This document shows, one piece after another, positions 1-5,507 of a stretch of 8,270 nt of DNA. The notes beneath the pieces are model-generated. The model was not told the origin of the DNA and made no database searches. It saw only the letters and a program-made list of their open reading frames with translations. Origin of the DNA: Actinomycetota bacterium (GTDB lineage Bacteria > Actinomycetota > Thermoleophilia > Solirubrobacterales > Solirubrobacteraceae); assembly GCA_005883905.1 (NCBI GenBank), contig VAYD01000181.1, positions 1-8,270 of the forward strand, read 5' to 3'. Each line of letters opens with the position of its first letter. Within the stretch, counting starts at the first letter, position 1. A program made the position numbers and the translations under genes.

Positions 1-747
1 CCCCAGTTGACGCCGATCACCTCGTGGTGGCGCAGCAGCAGCCGGTTCGCCTCGATGGCCGGGATCGAGCCGGCCGCGAAGCCGATCACGAGCAGCCGTC
101 CCTCCGGCGCCATGCAGCGCAGCGACTGCCCGAGCGCCTCGCCGCCGACCGGATCGCACACGACGTCGGCGCCGCGGCCACCGGTCAGATCGCGCGTCCG
201 CGCGACCCAGTCGTCGTTCGCGTCGAGCGCGTGGTCGGCCCCGGCGGCCATCGCGACCGCCATCCGCTCGCGCCCGCTCGCCACGCCTATGATCGTTCCC
301 GCGCCGAGCGCGCGGGCGACCTGGAGGCACGCCGTGCCGACGCCGCCGGCGGCGCCGTGGACCAGCACGACCTCGCCTTCGGCGAGGCGCCCGCGGCGCG
401 TGAGCGCCAGGTGCGCCGTCTGGAAGTTCACGACGAAGCCTGCGCCCGCGTCGATGCTCGTCTCATCCGGCAGCGGCATGACGAGAAACGACGGCGCCGC
501 GACGACCTGCGCCCATCCGCCGAACGCCGTGCCCGCCGCCACGCGCATGCCGGCCTCGGAGCCCCGGCACGAACGGCAGCGGCGGGCGAATCTGGTACTC
601 GCCGCGGCAGATGAGGTGATCGACGAAGCCCACGCCGGCGGCATGGACGTCGATCAGCACGGTGCCGTCGGCGGCGGACGGCTCGTCGATCTCGCCGAGC
701 CGCAGGCCGGACGGGCCGGTCTCGGATTCGAGCAGGAGGGCGCGCAC
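1..747 (-). pseudogene. Frameshifted MDR-family NADPH:quinone oxidoreductase (zinc-less alcohol dehydrogenase-like), partial at left edge
   Basis: Members of this medium-chain dehydrogenase/reductase family reduce quinones or enones with NADPH in the cytoplasm. The N-terminal GroES-like part reads from a GTG at 747 (VRALLLESETGPSGLRL..., then HAAGVGFVDHLICRGEY and RPPLPFVPG) up to residue 62. At a G-run (plus-strand CCCC, 562-565) the reading moves to another frame, which continues without a stop to position 1. That frame has GSEAGMRVAAGTAFGGWAQV, the Rossmann motif VLVHGAAGGVGTACLQVARA, then GADHALD, GGRGADVVCDPVGGE and APEGRLLVIGF, ending in HHEVIGVNW. Relatives have about 14 more residues between PGSE and the GxRVAA motif, so there seem to be two lesions: one extra G and a short deletion. 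No zinc-ligand pattern is visible. The last quarter or so of the gene lies outside the window. The GTG is preferred to the ATG at 771 because a TANNNT box lies 6 nt upstream and family members begin MRALLxE. Family call is firm; broken status depends on the sequence being correct. Confidence 0.72.
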
Positions 748-753
748 AGCCGC

Positions 754-759
754 ACCATA
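754..759 (-). promoter_or_regulatory. Putative -10 box of the leaderless oxidoreductase transcript
   Basis: On the minus strand TATGGT matches TANNNT and is followed by 6 nt (GCGGCT) and then the GTG at 747. This is the spacing expected if transcription starts at the start codon. No Shine-Dalgarno sequence is evident and no clear -35 was found. It shares two bases with the opposing -10 box of nadC. Confidence 0.5.
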
Positions 760-763
760 TCCT
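758..763 (+). promoter_or_regulatory. Putative -10 box of the leaderless nadC-nadA transcript
   Basis: TATCCT matches TANNNT and is followed by 6 nt (CGGGGC) and then the nadC ATG at 770, consistent with a leaderless mRNA. There is no AGGAG-like sequence before this ATG. A good -35 hexamer is not visible, which is common in actinobacterial promoters. Confidence 0.52.
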
Positions 764-769
764 CGGGGC

Positions 770-1597
770 ATGGAGCTTCCGGAGATCGTCGAGGCCGCGC
801 TCGGCGAGGACGTGGGCAGCGGGGACGCCACGACGCTGGCGACGGTCGACGCCGCGGCGCGCGCGAGGGCGACGATCACGCAGAAGGCGCCGGGCGTGGT
901 GTTCGGGTTGGACGCGGCCGAGGCGACCTTCGCGCAGCTCGATCCGGCGGCCGCGTTCGAGCGGTTGAGCCCGGAGGGGGTCTGGCAGGAGCCCGGGACG
1001 CAGGTGCTGCGGATCGACGGCTCGGCCCGGGCGCTGCTGAGCGGCGAGCGGGTCGCGCTCAACCTGCTGCAGCGGTTGAGCGGCGTGGCGACGATGACGG
1101 CTCGTTACGTGCGCGCCGTCGAGGGCACCGGCGTGCAGATCCTCGACACGCGCAAGACCACGCCAGGGCTGCGCACGCTCGAGAAGGCCGCGGTCCGCGC
1201 CGGCGGCGGGACGAACCACCGCACCGGCCTCTACGACGCCATCCTCATCAAGGAGAACCACATCGCCGCCGCGGGCGGCATCGCCGCGGCGATCGAACGG
1301 GCGCGTGGTTCGTATCCCGACCTCGCACTCGAGGTCGAGGTGCGCAACCCGGACGAGATCGAGCAGGCGCTCGCGGCGGGTGCCCCGCGCCTGCTGCTGG
1401 ACAACATGGATCCCGGCCGGCTGCGGGCGGCGGTCGAGCAGGTGGCGGGCCGCGCGGAGCTCGAGGCAAGCGGCGGGATCACGCTCGAAACGGTCCGGGC
1501 CCACGCAGTCGAGGGCCTACACTTCATCTCGGTAGGAGCGCTCACGCACTCCGCCCCCGCCCTAGACCTCTCGCTGATCCTGGAGCCCTTGCCATGA
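770..1597 (+). CDS. nadC: Nicotinate-nucleotide pyrophosphorylase (carboxylating), quinolinate phosphoribosyltransferase
   Basis: NadC converts quinolinate and PRPP to nicotinate mononucleotide, CO2 and pyrophosphate, the step where de novo NAD synthesis joins the common pathway; it is a cytoplasmic enzyme. The 275-residue product has the usual family length. The N-terminal domain carries EDVGSGDAT (13-21) and the helix RVALNLLQRLSGVATMT (94-110). The phosphoribosyl/quinolinate-binding barrel has DTRKTTPGLRTLEKAAVRAG (126-145), GGTNHRTGLYDAILIKENH (146-164), EVEVRN (188-193), LLLDNM (208-213), ASGGI (233-237) and ISVGALTHSAPALDLSL (253-269). The ATG at 770 is chosen because the protein then begins directly with the conserved first helix and a TANNNT box sits 6 nt upstream; the reading frame stays open further upstream, but only as antisense to the oxidoreductase. 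Its stop overlaps the nadA start, so the two are almost certainly cotranscribed. Confidence 0.96.
   Translation: MELPEIVEAALGEDVGSGDATTLATVDAAARARATITQKAPGVVFGLDAAEATFAQLDPAAAFERLSPEGVWQEPGTQVLRIDGSARALLSGERVALNLLQRLSGVATMTARYVRAVEGTGVQILDTRKTTPGLRTLEKAAVRAGGGTNHRTGLYDAILIKENHIAAAGGIAAAIERARGSYPDLALEVEVRNPDEIEQALAAGAPRLLLDNMDPGRLRAAVEQVAGRAELEASGGITLETVRAHAVEGLHFISVGALTHSAPALDLSLILEPLP
1582..1585 (+). promoter_or_regulatory. Ribosome binding site of nadA
   Basis: GGAG lies 8 nt before the ATG at 1594, inside the end of nadC. It supports 1594, which makes an ATGA overlap with the nadC stop, over the in-frame ATG at 1606. It contrasts with nadC, which has no such site. Confidence 0.55.
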
Positions 1598-2592
1598 ACC
1601 TTCCCATGGCCCCCTCGCCAACCCTCCCGGCCGAGGACATCCCGGCCCTCAAGGAGGAGGTCCGCGCGCTTGTGCAAGAGCGCGGCGCGGTCATCCTCGC
1701 CCACAACTACCAGGTGCCCGAGGTCCAGGACGTCGCCGACTACGTGGGCGACTCACTGGGCCTCAGCCGCCGGGGCGCCGCGACGGACGCGGAGCTGATC
1801 GCGTTCTGCGGCGTGCACTTCATGGCCGAGACGGCCTCGATCCTGTCGCCCGACAAGACGGTGCTGATCCCGGACCTCGACGCGGGCTGCTCGCTCGCCG
1901 ACTCGATCACGCCCGACGAGCTGCGCGCCTGGCAGGCGAAGTTCCCGGGCCAGCAGACCGTCATGTACGTCAACACGACGGCCGAGATCAAGGCGCTGAC
2001 CGACTACTGCTGCACGAGCGCGAACGCCGTCGACGTCGTGCGCCACGTGCTCGAGACGCACGGACCGGATACGCCAGTCCTCTTCGGGCCGGACATGTGG
2101 CTCGGCGCGTACGTGGAGAAGGAGCTCGGCGTCAAGCTCCACGTCTGGGACGGGGAGTGCCACGTCCACGCCGGGATCCGGCCCGATGACATCAACGAGA
2201 TGCGCGCGGGTCACCCGGAGGCCGAGTTCCTGATCCATCCCGAGTGCGGCTGCGTCACGCAGGTCATGGAGTACGTGGCGGCCGGCGACGTCTCCAGCGA
2301 GGGCGTGCACATGCTCTCGACGGGCGGGATGCTGAGGTACGCGAAAGACGCTCGGCCGGGCGGCGAGGCGATCGTCGCCACCGAGACCGGGATGCTCTAC
2401 CCGCTGCAGCTGGCCGCGCCCGACGTGGACTTCATCGCCGCCAACGAGGCGGCGTCGTGCCGCTACATGAAGATGATCACGCTCACGAAGCTGCGCGACG
2501 CGCTGCGCGACCTCAAGTACGAGGTCAAGGTCCCCGAGGACATCGCCGCGAAGGCGCGCATCCCGATCGAGCGCATGGTCGCGATCGGCTAG
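1594..2592 (+). CDS. nadA: Quinolinate synthase (4Fe-4S enzyme)
   Basis: NadA condenses iminoaspartate with dihydroxyacetone phosphate to give quinolinate, the substrate of NadC encoded just upstream. The 332-residue product shows AVILAHNYQVPEVQDVADYV (32-51), GDSLGLSR (52-59) and FCGVHFMAETA (71-81). It then has LIPDLDAGCSLADS (91-104), VMYVNTTAEIKA (123-134), HVWDGECHVHAG (183-194), LIHPECGC (213-220), STGGMLRYA (242-250) and ANEAASCRYMKMITL (283-297). By comparison with E. coli NadA (LQAECS, WQGAC, GATC contexts) the cluster ligands should be Cys99, Cys189 and Cys289, all present. The cluster is oxygen-sensitive in characterised homologues. The start overlaps the nadC stop by four bases, indicating translational coupling. 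No nadB follows; the next DNA is non-coding and then convergent genes, so the aspartate-oxidising partner must be elsewhere or upstream. It is a complete gene with a TAG stop. Confidence 0.97.
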   Translation: MNLPMAPSPTLPAEDIPALKEEVRALVQERGAVILAHNYQVPEVQDVADYVGDSLGLSRRGAATDAELIAFCGVHFMAETASILSPDKTVLIPDLDAGCSLADSITPDELRAWQAKFPGQQTVMYVNTTAEIKALTDYCCTSANAVDVVRHVLETHGPDTPVLFGPDMWLGAYVEKELGVKLHVWDGECHVHAGIRPDDINEMRAGHPEAEFLIHPECGCVTQVMEYVAAGDVSSEGVHMLSTGGMLRYAKDARPGGEAIVATETGMLYPLQLAAPDVDFIAANEAASCRYMKMITLTKLRDALRDLKYEVKVPEDIAAKARIPIERMVAIG

Positions 2593-2665
2593 CTGCAGTT
2601 CCTAACGACAGCGCGCGCGAACCGCTCCGCGTAGTTCGGTCGGCTTGCCTTGCGGACGAGCGCGC

Positions 2666-2713
2666 AAAACGTCCTTCATCAGGGGCTATGGGCCCCAACG
2701 AAGGACGTTTCTC
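2666..2713 (+). repeat. Copy 1 of a hairpin repeat (ends GAAGGACGTTTCTC)
   Basis: The unit opens with AAAACGTCCTTC, contains GGGGCTATGGGCCCC and closes with GAAGGACGTTTCTC. A second, diverged copy in the same orientation begins 131 bp later. The two share AAAACGT at the left, GCTAT followed by G/C runs in the middle, and GAAGGACGTTTCTC exactly at the right. Two copies in one intergenic gap suggest a dispersed repeat family, which cannot be confirmed from this window alone. Confidence 0.65.
2667..2710. terminator. Probable bidirectional terminator hairpin between nadA and the convergent minus-strand unit
   Basis: AAACGTCCTTC (2667-2677) is the exact reverse complement of GAAGGACGTTT (2700-2710). 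Inside it GGGGC (2682-2686) pairs with GCCCC (2692-2696) around a TATGG loop, so an 11-bp outer stem and a 5-bp inner stem stack with a small internal loop. The structure ends in TTT on the plus strand and, because it begins with AAAA, in TTTT on the minus strand. That fits a terminator for both converging transcripts. The uracil runs are short, so termination efficiency is uncertain. Confidence 0.55.
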
Positions 2714-2796
2714 GGCGGACGGTGGGCGTTCCCCTCGGTCGCTCGCTGCGCGCGTTCGCCGGCTGTCGGCACCGAGGAAGGGTGCGCGCCCGCGCC

Positions 2797-2836
2797 AAAA
2801 CGTAGCCGCTATAGGGGCCCAGGAAGGACGTTTCTC
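2797..2836 (+). repeat. Copy 2 of the hairpin repeat, left arm degenerate
   Basis: It begins AAAACGTAGCCGCTATAG and ends GGAAGGACGTTTCTC. The right half matches copy 1 almost exactly, but the CCTTCATCAGGGG portion of the left arm is replaced by a short AGCC, leaving only AAACGT/ACGTTT (2798-2803 with 2828-2833) as outer stem. It reads as a decayed copy of the element at 2666-2713. Confidence 0.6.
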
Positions 2837-2892
2837 CGAGAGGGCTCGCCGCGCTCGCCGCCGCGGGTGCCCCCAGCCGCGACGGCGTGCAG

Positions 2893-2909
2893 CGCGGAGA
2901 TCCTCCGCG
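2893..2909. terminator. Tight GC-rich hairpin just past the minus-strand gene's stop
   Basis: CGCGGAG (2893-2899) and CTCCGCG (2903-2909) form a 7-bp stem with a 3-nt ATC loop, about 25 bp beyond the stop of the minus-strand 118-aa gene. There is no T-run after it on either strand, so it may be a non-canonical terminator, an mRNA 3' end stabiliser, or chance in GC-rich DNA. Confidence 0.35.
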
Positions 2910-2933
2910 GGGTCCATCGGCGCGGCAGAAGTG

Positions 2934-3290
2934 CTACTTGAGCAGGGGGATCCCGTGATCGACGGCTTCACGAACCGAGCGCAGCGCCGCGCGCTTGCGC
3001 TCGAGCTCGGAGGGCGTGTAGCAGTGCACGTCGGCCTCCGCGCCCATCTCGGCGGCGTCCCACAGCGCGCCGGCCTGATACACGCGCTCCAGCCACGGCA
3101 CGCCGTCGAAGAACTCGCTCACCAGCACCACCACGAACTCGGGCCCGCGCTCGCGCTGCGGCATCGCGCCCTGCAGGTCCTCGACCCGCGCCCCACCCAG
3201 GTGCGCGCGCTCGAGCGGCCAGCGGTCCGAGACGCGTTGCACGTACCGGTCGAGCTCGCGGTCGTTCAGCCCGTCGGTTGCGGCGGCCAC
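2934..3290 (-). CDS. Hypothetical protein resembling a nucleotidyltransferase (MNT-like) fold, probably catalytically degenerate
   Basis: The 118-residue protein starts at a GTG. Its C-terminal half, FVVVLVSEFFDGVPWLERVY (52-71) and ADVHCYTPSELERKRAAL (86-103) followed by VREAVDHGIPLL (106-117), has the pattern of small nucleotidyltransferases: a strand, a helix, a strand with Asp and C-Y-T-P-x-E/Q-[LF]-E, then VRxAxxxGxxL. The family's GS-x(n)-DxD signature should precede the FVVVL strand. Here the region reads LGGARVEDLQ...RERGPEFVVVL: GS is GG, and the DxD position is Gly49-Pro50-Glu51, so only an acidic residue at the second position remains. Asp87 may correspond to the third carboxylate. 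No signal peptide or membrane segment is seen. It follows the M16 peptidase gene by 21 bp on the same strand and is probably cotranscribed. The coding call is fairly good; the fold assignment is tentative and no substrate can be proposed. Confidence 0.7.
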   Translation of the reverse strand: MAAATDGLNDRELDRYVQRVSDRWPLERAHLGGARVEDLQGAMPQRERGPEFVVVLVSEFFDGVPWLERVYQAGALWDAAEMGAEADVHCYTPSELERKRAALRSVREAVDHGIPLLK

Positions 3291-3311
3291 GCCCGCAGTA
3301 TTGCGCCGGTC

Positions 3312-4556
3312 CTAGAACTCGTCCACTTCGTGCGGTCCGACGCAGGCGACGGCCAGCTGCTCGGGGTCGACGGCGTCGGCGATCGCCCGAACCTCATCGA
3401 ACGTGACCCCGTCCAGGGCCGCGATGGCGGCGTCCGGATCGATGTCCTCGCCGTAGACGACGGCCTGCCCGGCGGCGTACCGGGCCACCGCGTTCGTGTT
3501 CTCGAACGCCAGGACCCGGCGGCCCGCGGCGTAGGCGCGCGCCCGCGCGACCTCTTCCTCGGTCGGGCCGTCGGTCTTCAGCTCGCCGACGATCTCGCGC
3601 ATGCGCCTGTAGGCCTCCGCGCACTTGGACGACTCCAGGCCCGACCCGAGCTGCAGCACTGCCAGGTCGCTGAAGACGTGGTCGACCGCGTAGACCGAGT
3701 AGCAGAGGCCACGCTGCTCGCGGATCTCGTCGAACAGGCGCGAGCCCATCGAGCCTCCGAGCAGCGTCGCGTAGATCGTCAGCGCCGCGCGCTGGCGCGG
3801 GTCGGTCGGGTCGATCTGCGGCACGTACATCATCCGCAGGTGCGACTGGTTCGTGTCGCGCTCCTTGACCAGCTTGCCCGGATCGAACGCCGGCGCCGGC
3901 TCGAACGGCCCCGGCTCGGCCAGTGTCGGGAAGCGGTTGAAGAGCTCGGCCGACGCCCCGTTGGCGTGCTCGACGTTGCCGGCGATGAACGCCCCGCCGC
4001 GGGCTCCCGCCCAGCGGCGCTCGCGGAAGCCGACGATCGCGTCGCGCGTGAACGTGCGCAGGTGCTCCTCGGGCCCGAGCACGGTGCGCCCGAGCGGGTG
4101 GTCGCCGAACGCCGCCTGGTCGGCGAGCTCCTCCGCGACGGCGGCGGGCTGGTCCTTGTAGCGCTGGATCTCCTGGATCACGACGCCGCGCTCGCGGTCG
4201 AGTTCGTCCTGGTCGATCTTCGGGCGCCCGACGAAGTCGGTCAGCAGGTCGGTCGCCTCCATGACCGTCTCGGCGCGGCACGTGATGTGGAACGCGACGA
4301 GGTCATGCGATGTGTAGGCGTTGAGCGTCGCGCCCATTCGCTCCGCTGTCTCGTTGACCTTGCGGTAGTCGTCGAACTTCTGACCGCCCTTGAACACGAG
4401 ATGTTCCAGAAAGTGGGCCATCCCGTTCTCTTCGGGGCGCTCGGTGCGCGCACCCGCGTCGAACGCGACGAGCACGGTCGCCGCGCGGGTGCCGGGGATG
4501 GAGATGCGGTGCAGGGGGAGCCCGTTGGCGAGGGTCTCCGAGGTGATCTTGGCCAT
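3312..4556 (-). CDS. M16 family zinc metallopeptidase (processing-peptidase/PqqL-like)
   Basis: M16 peptidases are clamshell-shaped enzymes that degrade or process peptides; the bacterial substrate is usually unknown. The 414-residue product has the inverted zinc motif HFLEH (His48, Glu51, His52) within MAHFLEHLVFKGGQKF. The third ligand is expected 77 residues on at Glu129 in ERGVVIQEIQRYKD, with Glu122 nearby. The inactive-like second half carries GGSMGSRLFDEIREQRGLCY (267-286) with the family's Arg/Tyr pair (Arg273, Tyr286) and SVYAVDHVFSDLAVL. Length fits single-chain bacterial family members of about 420 residues. No signal peptide is seen, so a cytoplasmic location is likely. ATG 4556 (MAKITSETLANGLPLH) is preferred to the in-frame ATG at 4574, because homologues begin close to the TxLxNGL strand and a TANNNT box lies 7 nt upstream. 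The downstream partner is the 118-aa protein; the divergent neighbour is ftsE. Confidence 0.94.
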   Translation of the reverse strand: MAKITSETLANGLPLHRISIPGTRAATVLVAFDAGARTERPEENGMAHFLEHLVFKGGQKFDDYRKVNETAERMGATLNAYTSHDLVAFHITCRAETVMEATDLLTDFVGRPKIDQDELDRERGVVIQEIQRYKDQPAAVAEELADQAAFGDHPLGRTVLGPEEHLRTFTRDAIVGFRERRWAGARGGAFIAGNVEHANGASAELFNRFPTLAEPGPFEPAPAFDPGKLVKERDTNQSHLRMMYVPQIDPTDPRQRAALTIYATLLGGSMGSRLFDEIREQRGLCYSVYAVDHVFSDLAVLQLGSGLESSKCAEAYRRMREIVGELKTDGPTEEEVARARAYAAGRRVLAFENTNAVARYAAGQAVVYGEDIDPDAAIAALDGVTFDEVRAIADAVDPEQLAVACVGPHEVDEF

Positions 4557-4563
4557 TGCCTCA

Positions 4564-4569
4564 AAGCTA
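4564..4569 (-). promoter_or_regulatory. Putative -10 box for the leaderless M16 peptidase transcript
   Basis: On the minus strand TAGCTT fits TANNNT and is followed by 7 nt (TGAGGCA) and then ATG at 4556. If used, this promoter excludes the alternative upstream ATG at 4574, which would lie before the transcription start. GAGG within the spacer is too close to the ATG to serve as a normal ribosome binding site. Confidence 0.42.
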
Positions 4570-4623
4570 CACATCCACCTGCACGCGCCCTTGCACGAAG
4601 CAGGATTGGCGAGCTTCGGCCAG

Positions 4624-4629
4624 TACCGT
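4624..4629 (+). promoter_or_regulatory. Putative -10 box for the ftsEX-ctpA transcript
   Basis: TACCGT fits TANNNT and lies 8 nt before the ftsE ATG at 4638, in an 81-bp divergent gap shared with the M16 peptidase gene. No Shine-Dalgarno sequence is seen before ftsE. A correctly spaced -35 is not apparent: TTGCAC at 4591-4596 is too far and TTGGCG at 4606-4611 too near. Confidence 0.38.
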
Positions 4630-4637
4630 GTTCGACG

Positions 4638-5507
4638 ATGGCCGCGACAGAGATCCAGCGCAAACCCGTTGCCCAGCCCGAGCGCAGGCAGCCCGACCCG
4701 AACGCCGTGATCGAGTTCCGCGGCGTCTCCAAGACCTACGAGTCAGGGGACGTCGGGCTGGAGAACGCGACGTTCTCGATCGCCCGCGGGGAGTTCGTCT
4801 TCATCGTGGGCCAGACCGGCTCGGGCAAGTCGACGATCATGCGCCTGCTGCTCAAGGAGCACGAGACGACGGGCGGTCGCATCGTCGTGGCGGGGCGCGA
4901 CCTCAGCGAGATCGAGGACAAGAAGGTGCCGTACTACCGGCGCAACCTCGGCGTGGTCTTCCAGGACTTCAAGCTGCTGCCGAACCGCACGGTCCACGAC
5001 AACGTCGCCTACGCGCTGCAGGTGACCGGGCGATCGCGCAAGGAGATCCGCGCGAAGGTGCCCGACATCCTGCGCCTGACGGGCCTCGCGACGAAGCTGC
5101 ACAACTACCCCGACCAGCTCTCCGGCGGCGAGCAGCAGCGCGTCTCGGTTGCGCGCGCGTTCGTCAACCACCCGCCGCTGCTGCTGGCGGACGAGCCGAC
5201 CGGCAACCTCGATCCCGAGACCTCGATCGGGATCATGCAGCTGTTGTACCGCATCAACCGAACCGGCACGACGGTGCTGGTCGCCACCCACGACTCGCAC
5301 ATGGTCGACCGCATGCGCCGGCGCGTGATCGAGCTCGAGCGCGGCCGCATCGTGCGCGACGAGGCCGACGCGATGTACGGTCGGCGCGGGGGTGGGCGGG
5401 ATCTCTCTACATCGGAGTTCGGCGCGCTCATGCGCGGCGAACCTGCGCCCGAGCCACAGCGAATGCCCAAGGATCCCTTCGACGAGGTCGACGAGGCCTG
5501 GCGATGA
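4638..5507 (+). CDS. ftsE: Cell division ATP-binding protein FtsE, with N- and C-terminal extensions
   Basis: FtsE is the ATPase of the FtsEX complex, an ABC-type machine that does not pump solutes but passes ATP-driven motion through FtsX to cell-wall hydrolases during division. The 289-residue product has Walker A GQTGSGKST (58-66), Q-loop VVFQDFKLLPNRTVHDNVAY (106-125), signature LSGGEQQRVSVARA (161-174), Walker B LLLADEPTGNLD (181-192) and the switch histidine in VATHDSHMVD (His218). FVFIVGQTGSGKSTIMRLL and the KLLPNRTV stretch are typical of FtsE rather than of other LolD-like ATPases. It exceeds the usual length of about 230: roughly 22 extra residues precede the first strand (VIEFRGVSKTY), and a tail of about 45 residues follows GRIVRDE, rich in Gly/Arg and then acidic and ending DPFDEVDEAWR. 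It overlaps ftsX by ATGA, so the pair is translationally coupled. Confidence 0.96.
   Translation: MAATEIQRKPVAQPERRQPDPNAVIEFRGVSKTYESGDVGLENATFSIARGEFVFIVGQTGSGKSTIMRLLLKEHETTGGRIVVAGRDLSEIEDKKVPYYRRNLGVVFQDFKLLPNRTVHDNVAYALQVTGRSRKEIRAKVPDILRLTGLATKLHNYPDQLSGGEQQRVSVARAFVNHPPLLLADEPTGNLDPETSIGIMQLLYRINRTGTTVLVATHDSHMVDRMRRRVIELERGRIVRDEADAMYGRRGGGRDLSTSEFGALMRGEPAPEPQRMPKDPFDEVDEAWR

Larger units (their letters stand above)
2593..2933. other. Non-coding interval between convergent transcription units
   Basis: This 341-bp gap lies between the stops of nadA and the minus-strand 118-aa gene. Frames open across it give low-complexity Arg/Ala/Ser-rich translations with no recognisable motif, so they are not called as genes. 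It holds two copies of a hairpin-forming repeat (see 2666-2713 and 2797-2836). Between them is a further inverted repeat, CCTCGGT at 2733-2739 with ACCGAGG at 2771-2777. Close to the minus-strand gene's stop is a tight hairpin at 2893-2909. After each repeat copy comes a TCGCTCGCTGCGCGC-like GC-rich stretch, which resembles the flanks of dispersed palindromic repeats. Confidence 0.75.

Noticed and set aside
1606..1608. Second in-frame ATG as nadA start
   Set aside because: The ATG at 1594 has GGAG 8 nt upstream and an ATGA overlap with nadC; only four residues differ, so the later start remains possible but less likely.
7..2592. Very long plus-strand open frame running from the left edge into nadA
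   Set aside because: Only the part from 1594 has NadA similarity. The upstream part is antisense to the oxidoreductase and out of frame over nadC, with Arg/Ala/Pro-rich, motif-free translation typical of GC-rich shadow frames.
2666..2836. CRISPR-like direct repeats
   Set aside because: Only two copies, with diverged left halves, unequal length and no cas genes; the hairpin and T-tract features fit terminator or REP-like elements better.
2525..2971. Minus-strand 148-aa open frame with internal repeats (EKRPSxxPIA twice)
   Set aside because: The repeated peptide is simply the translation of the two DNA hairpin repeats. The frame overlaps the ends of nadA and the minus-strand gene and has no RBS or family similarity, so it is best seen as non-coding repeat DNA.
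2244..4637. Plus-strand open frame upstream of and in frame with ftsE
   Set aside because: It lies antisense to the M16 peptidase and the 118-aa gene, both of which have real motifs. FtsE similarity begins only after 4638, where an ATG follows a TANNNT box.
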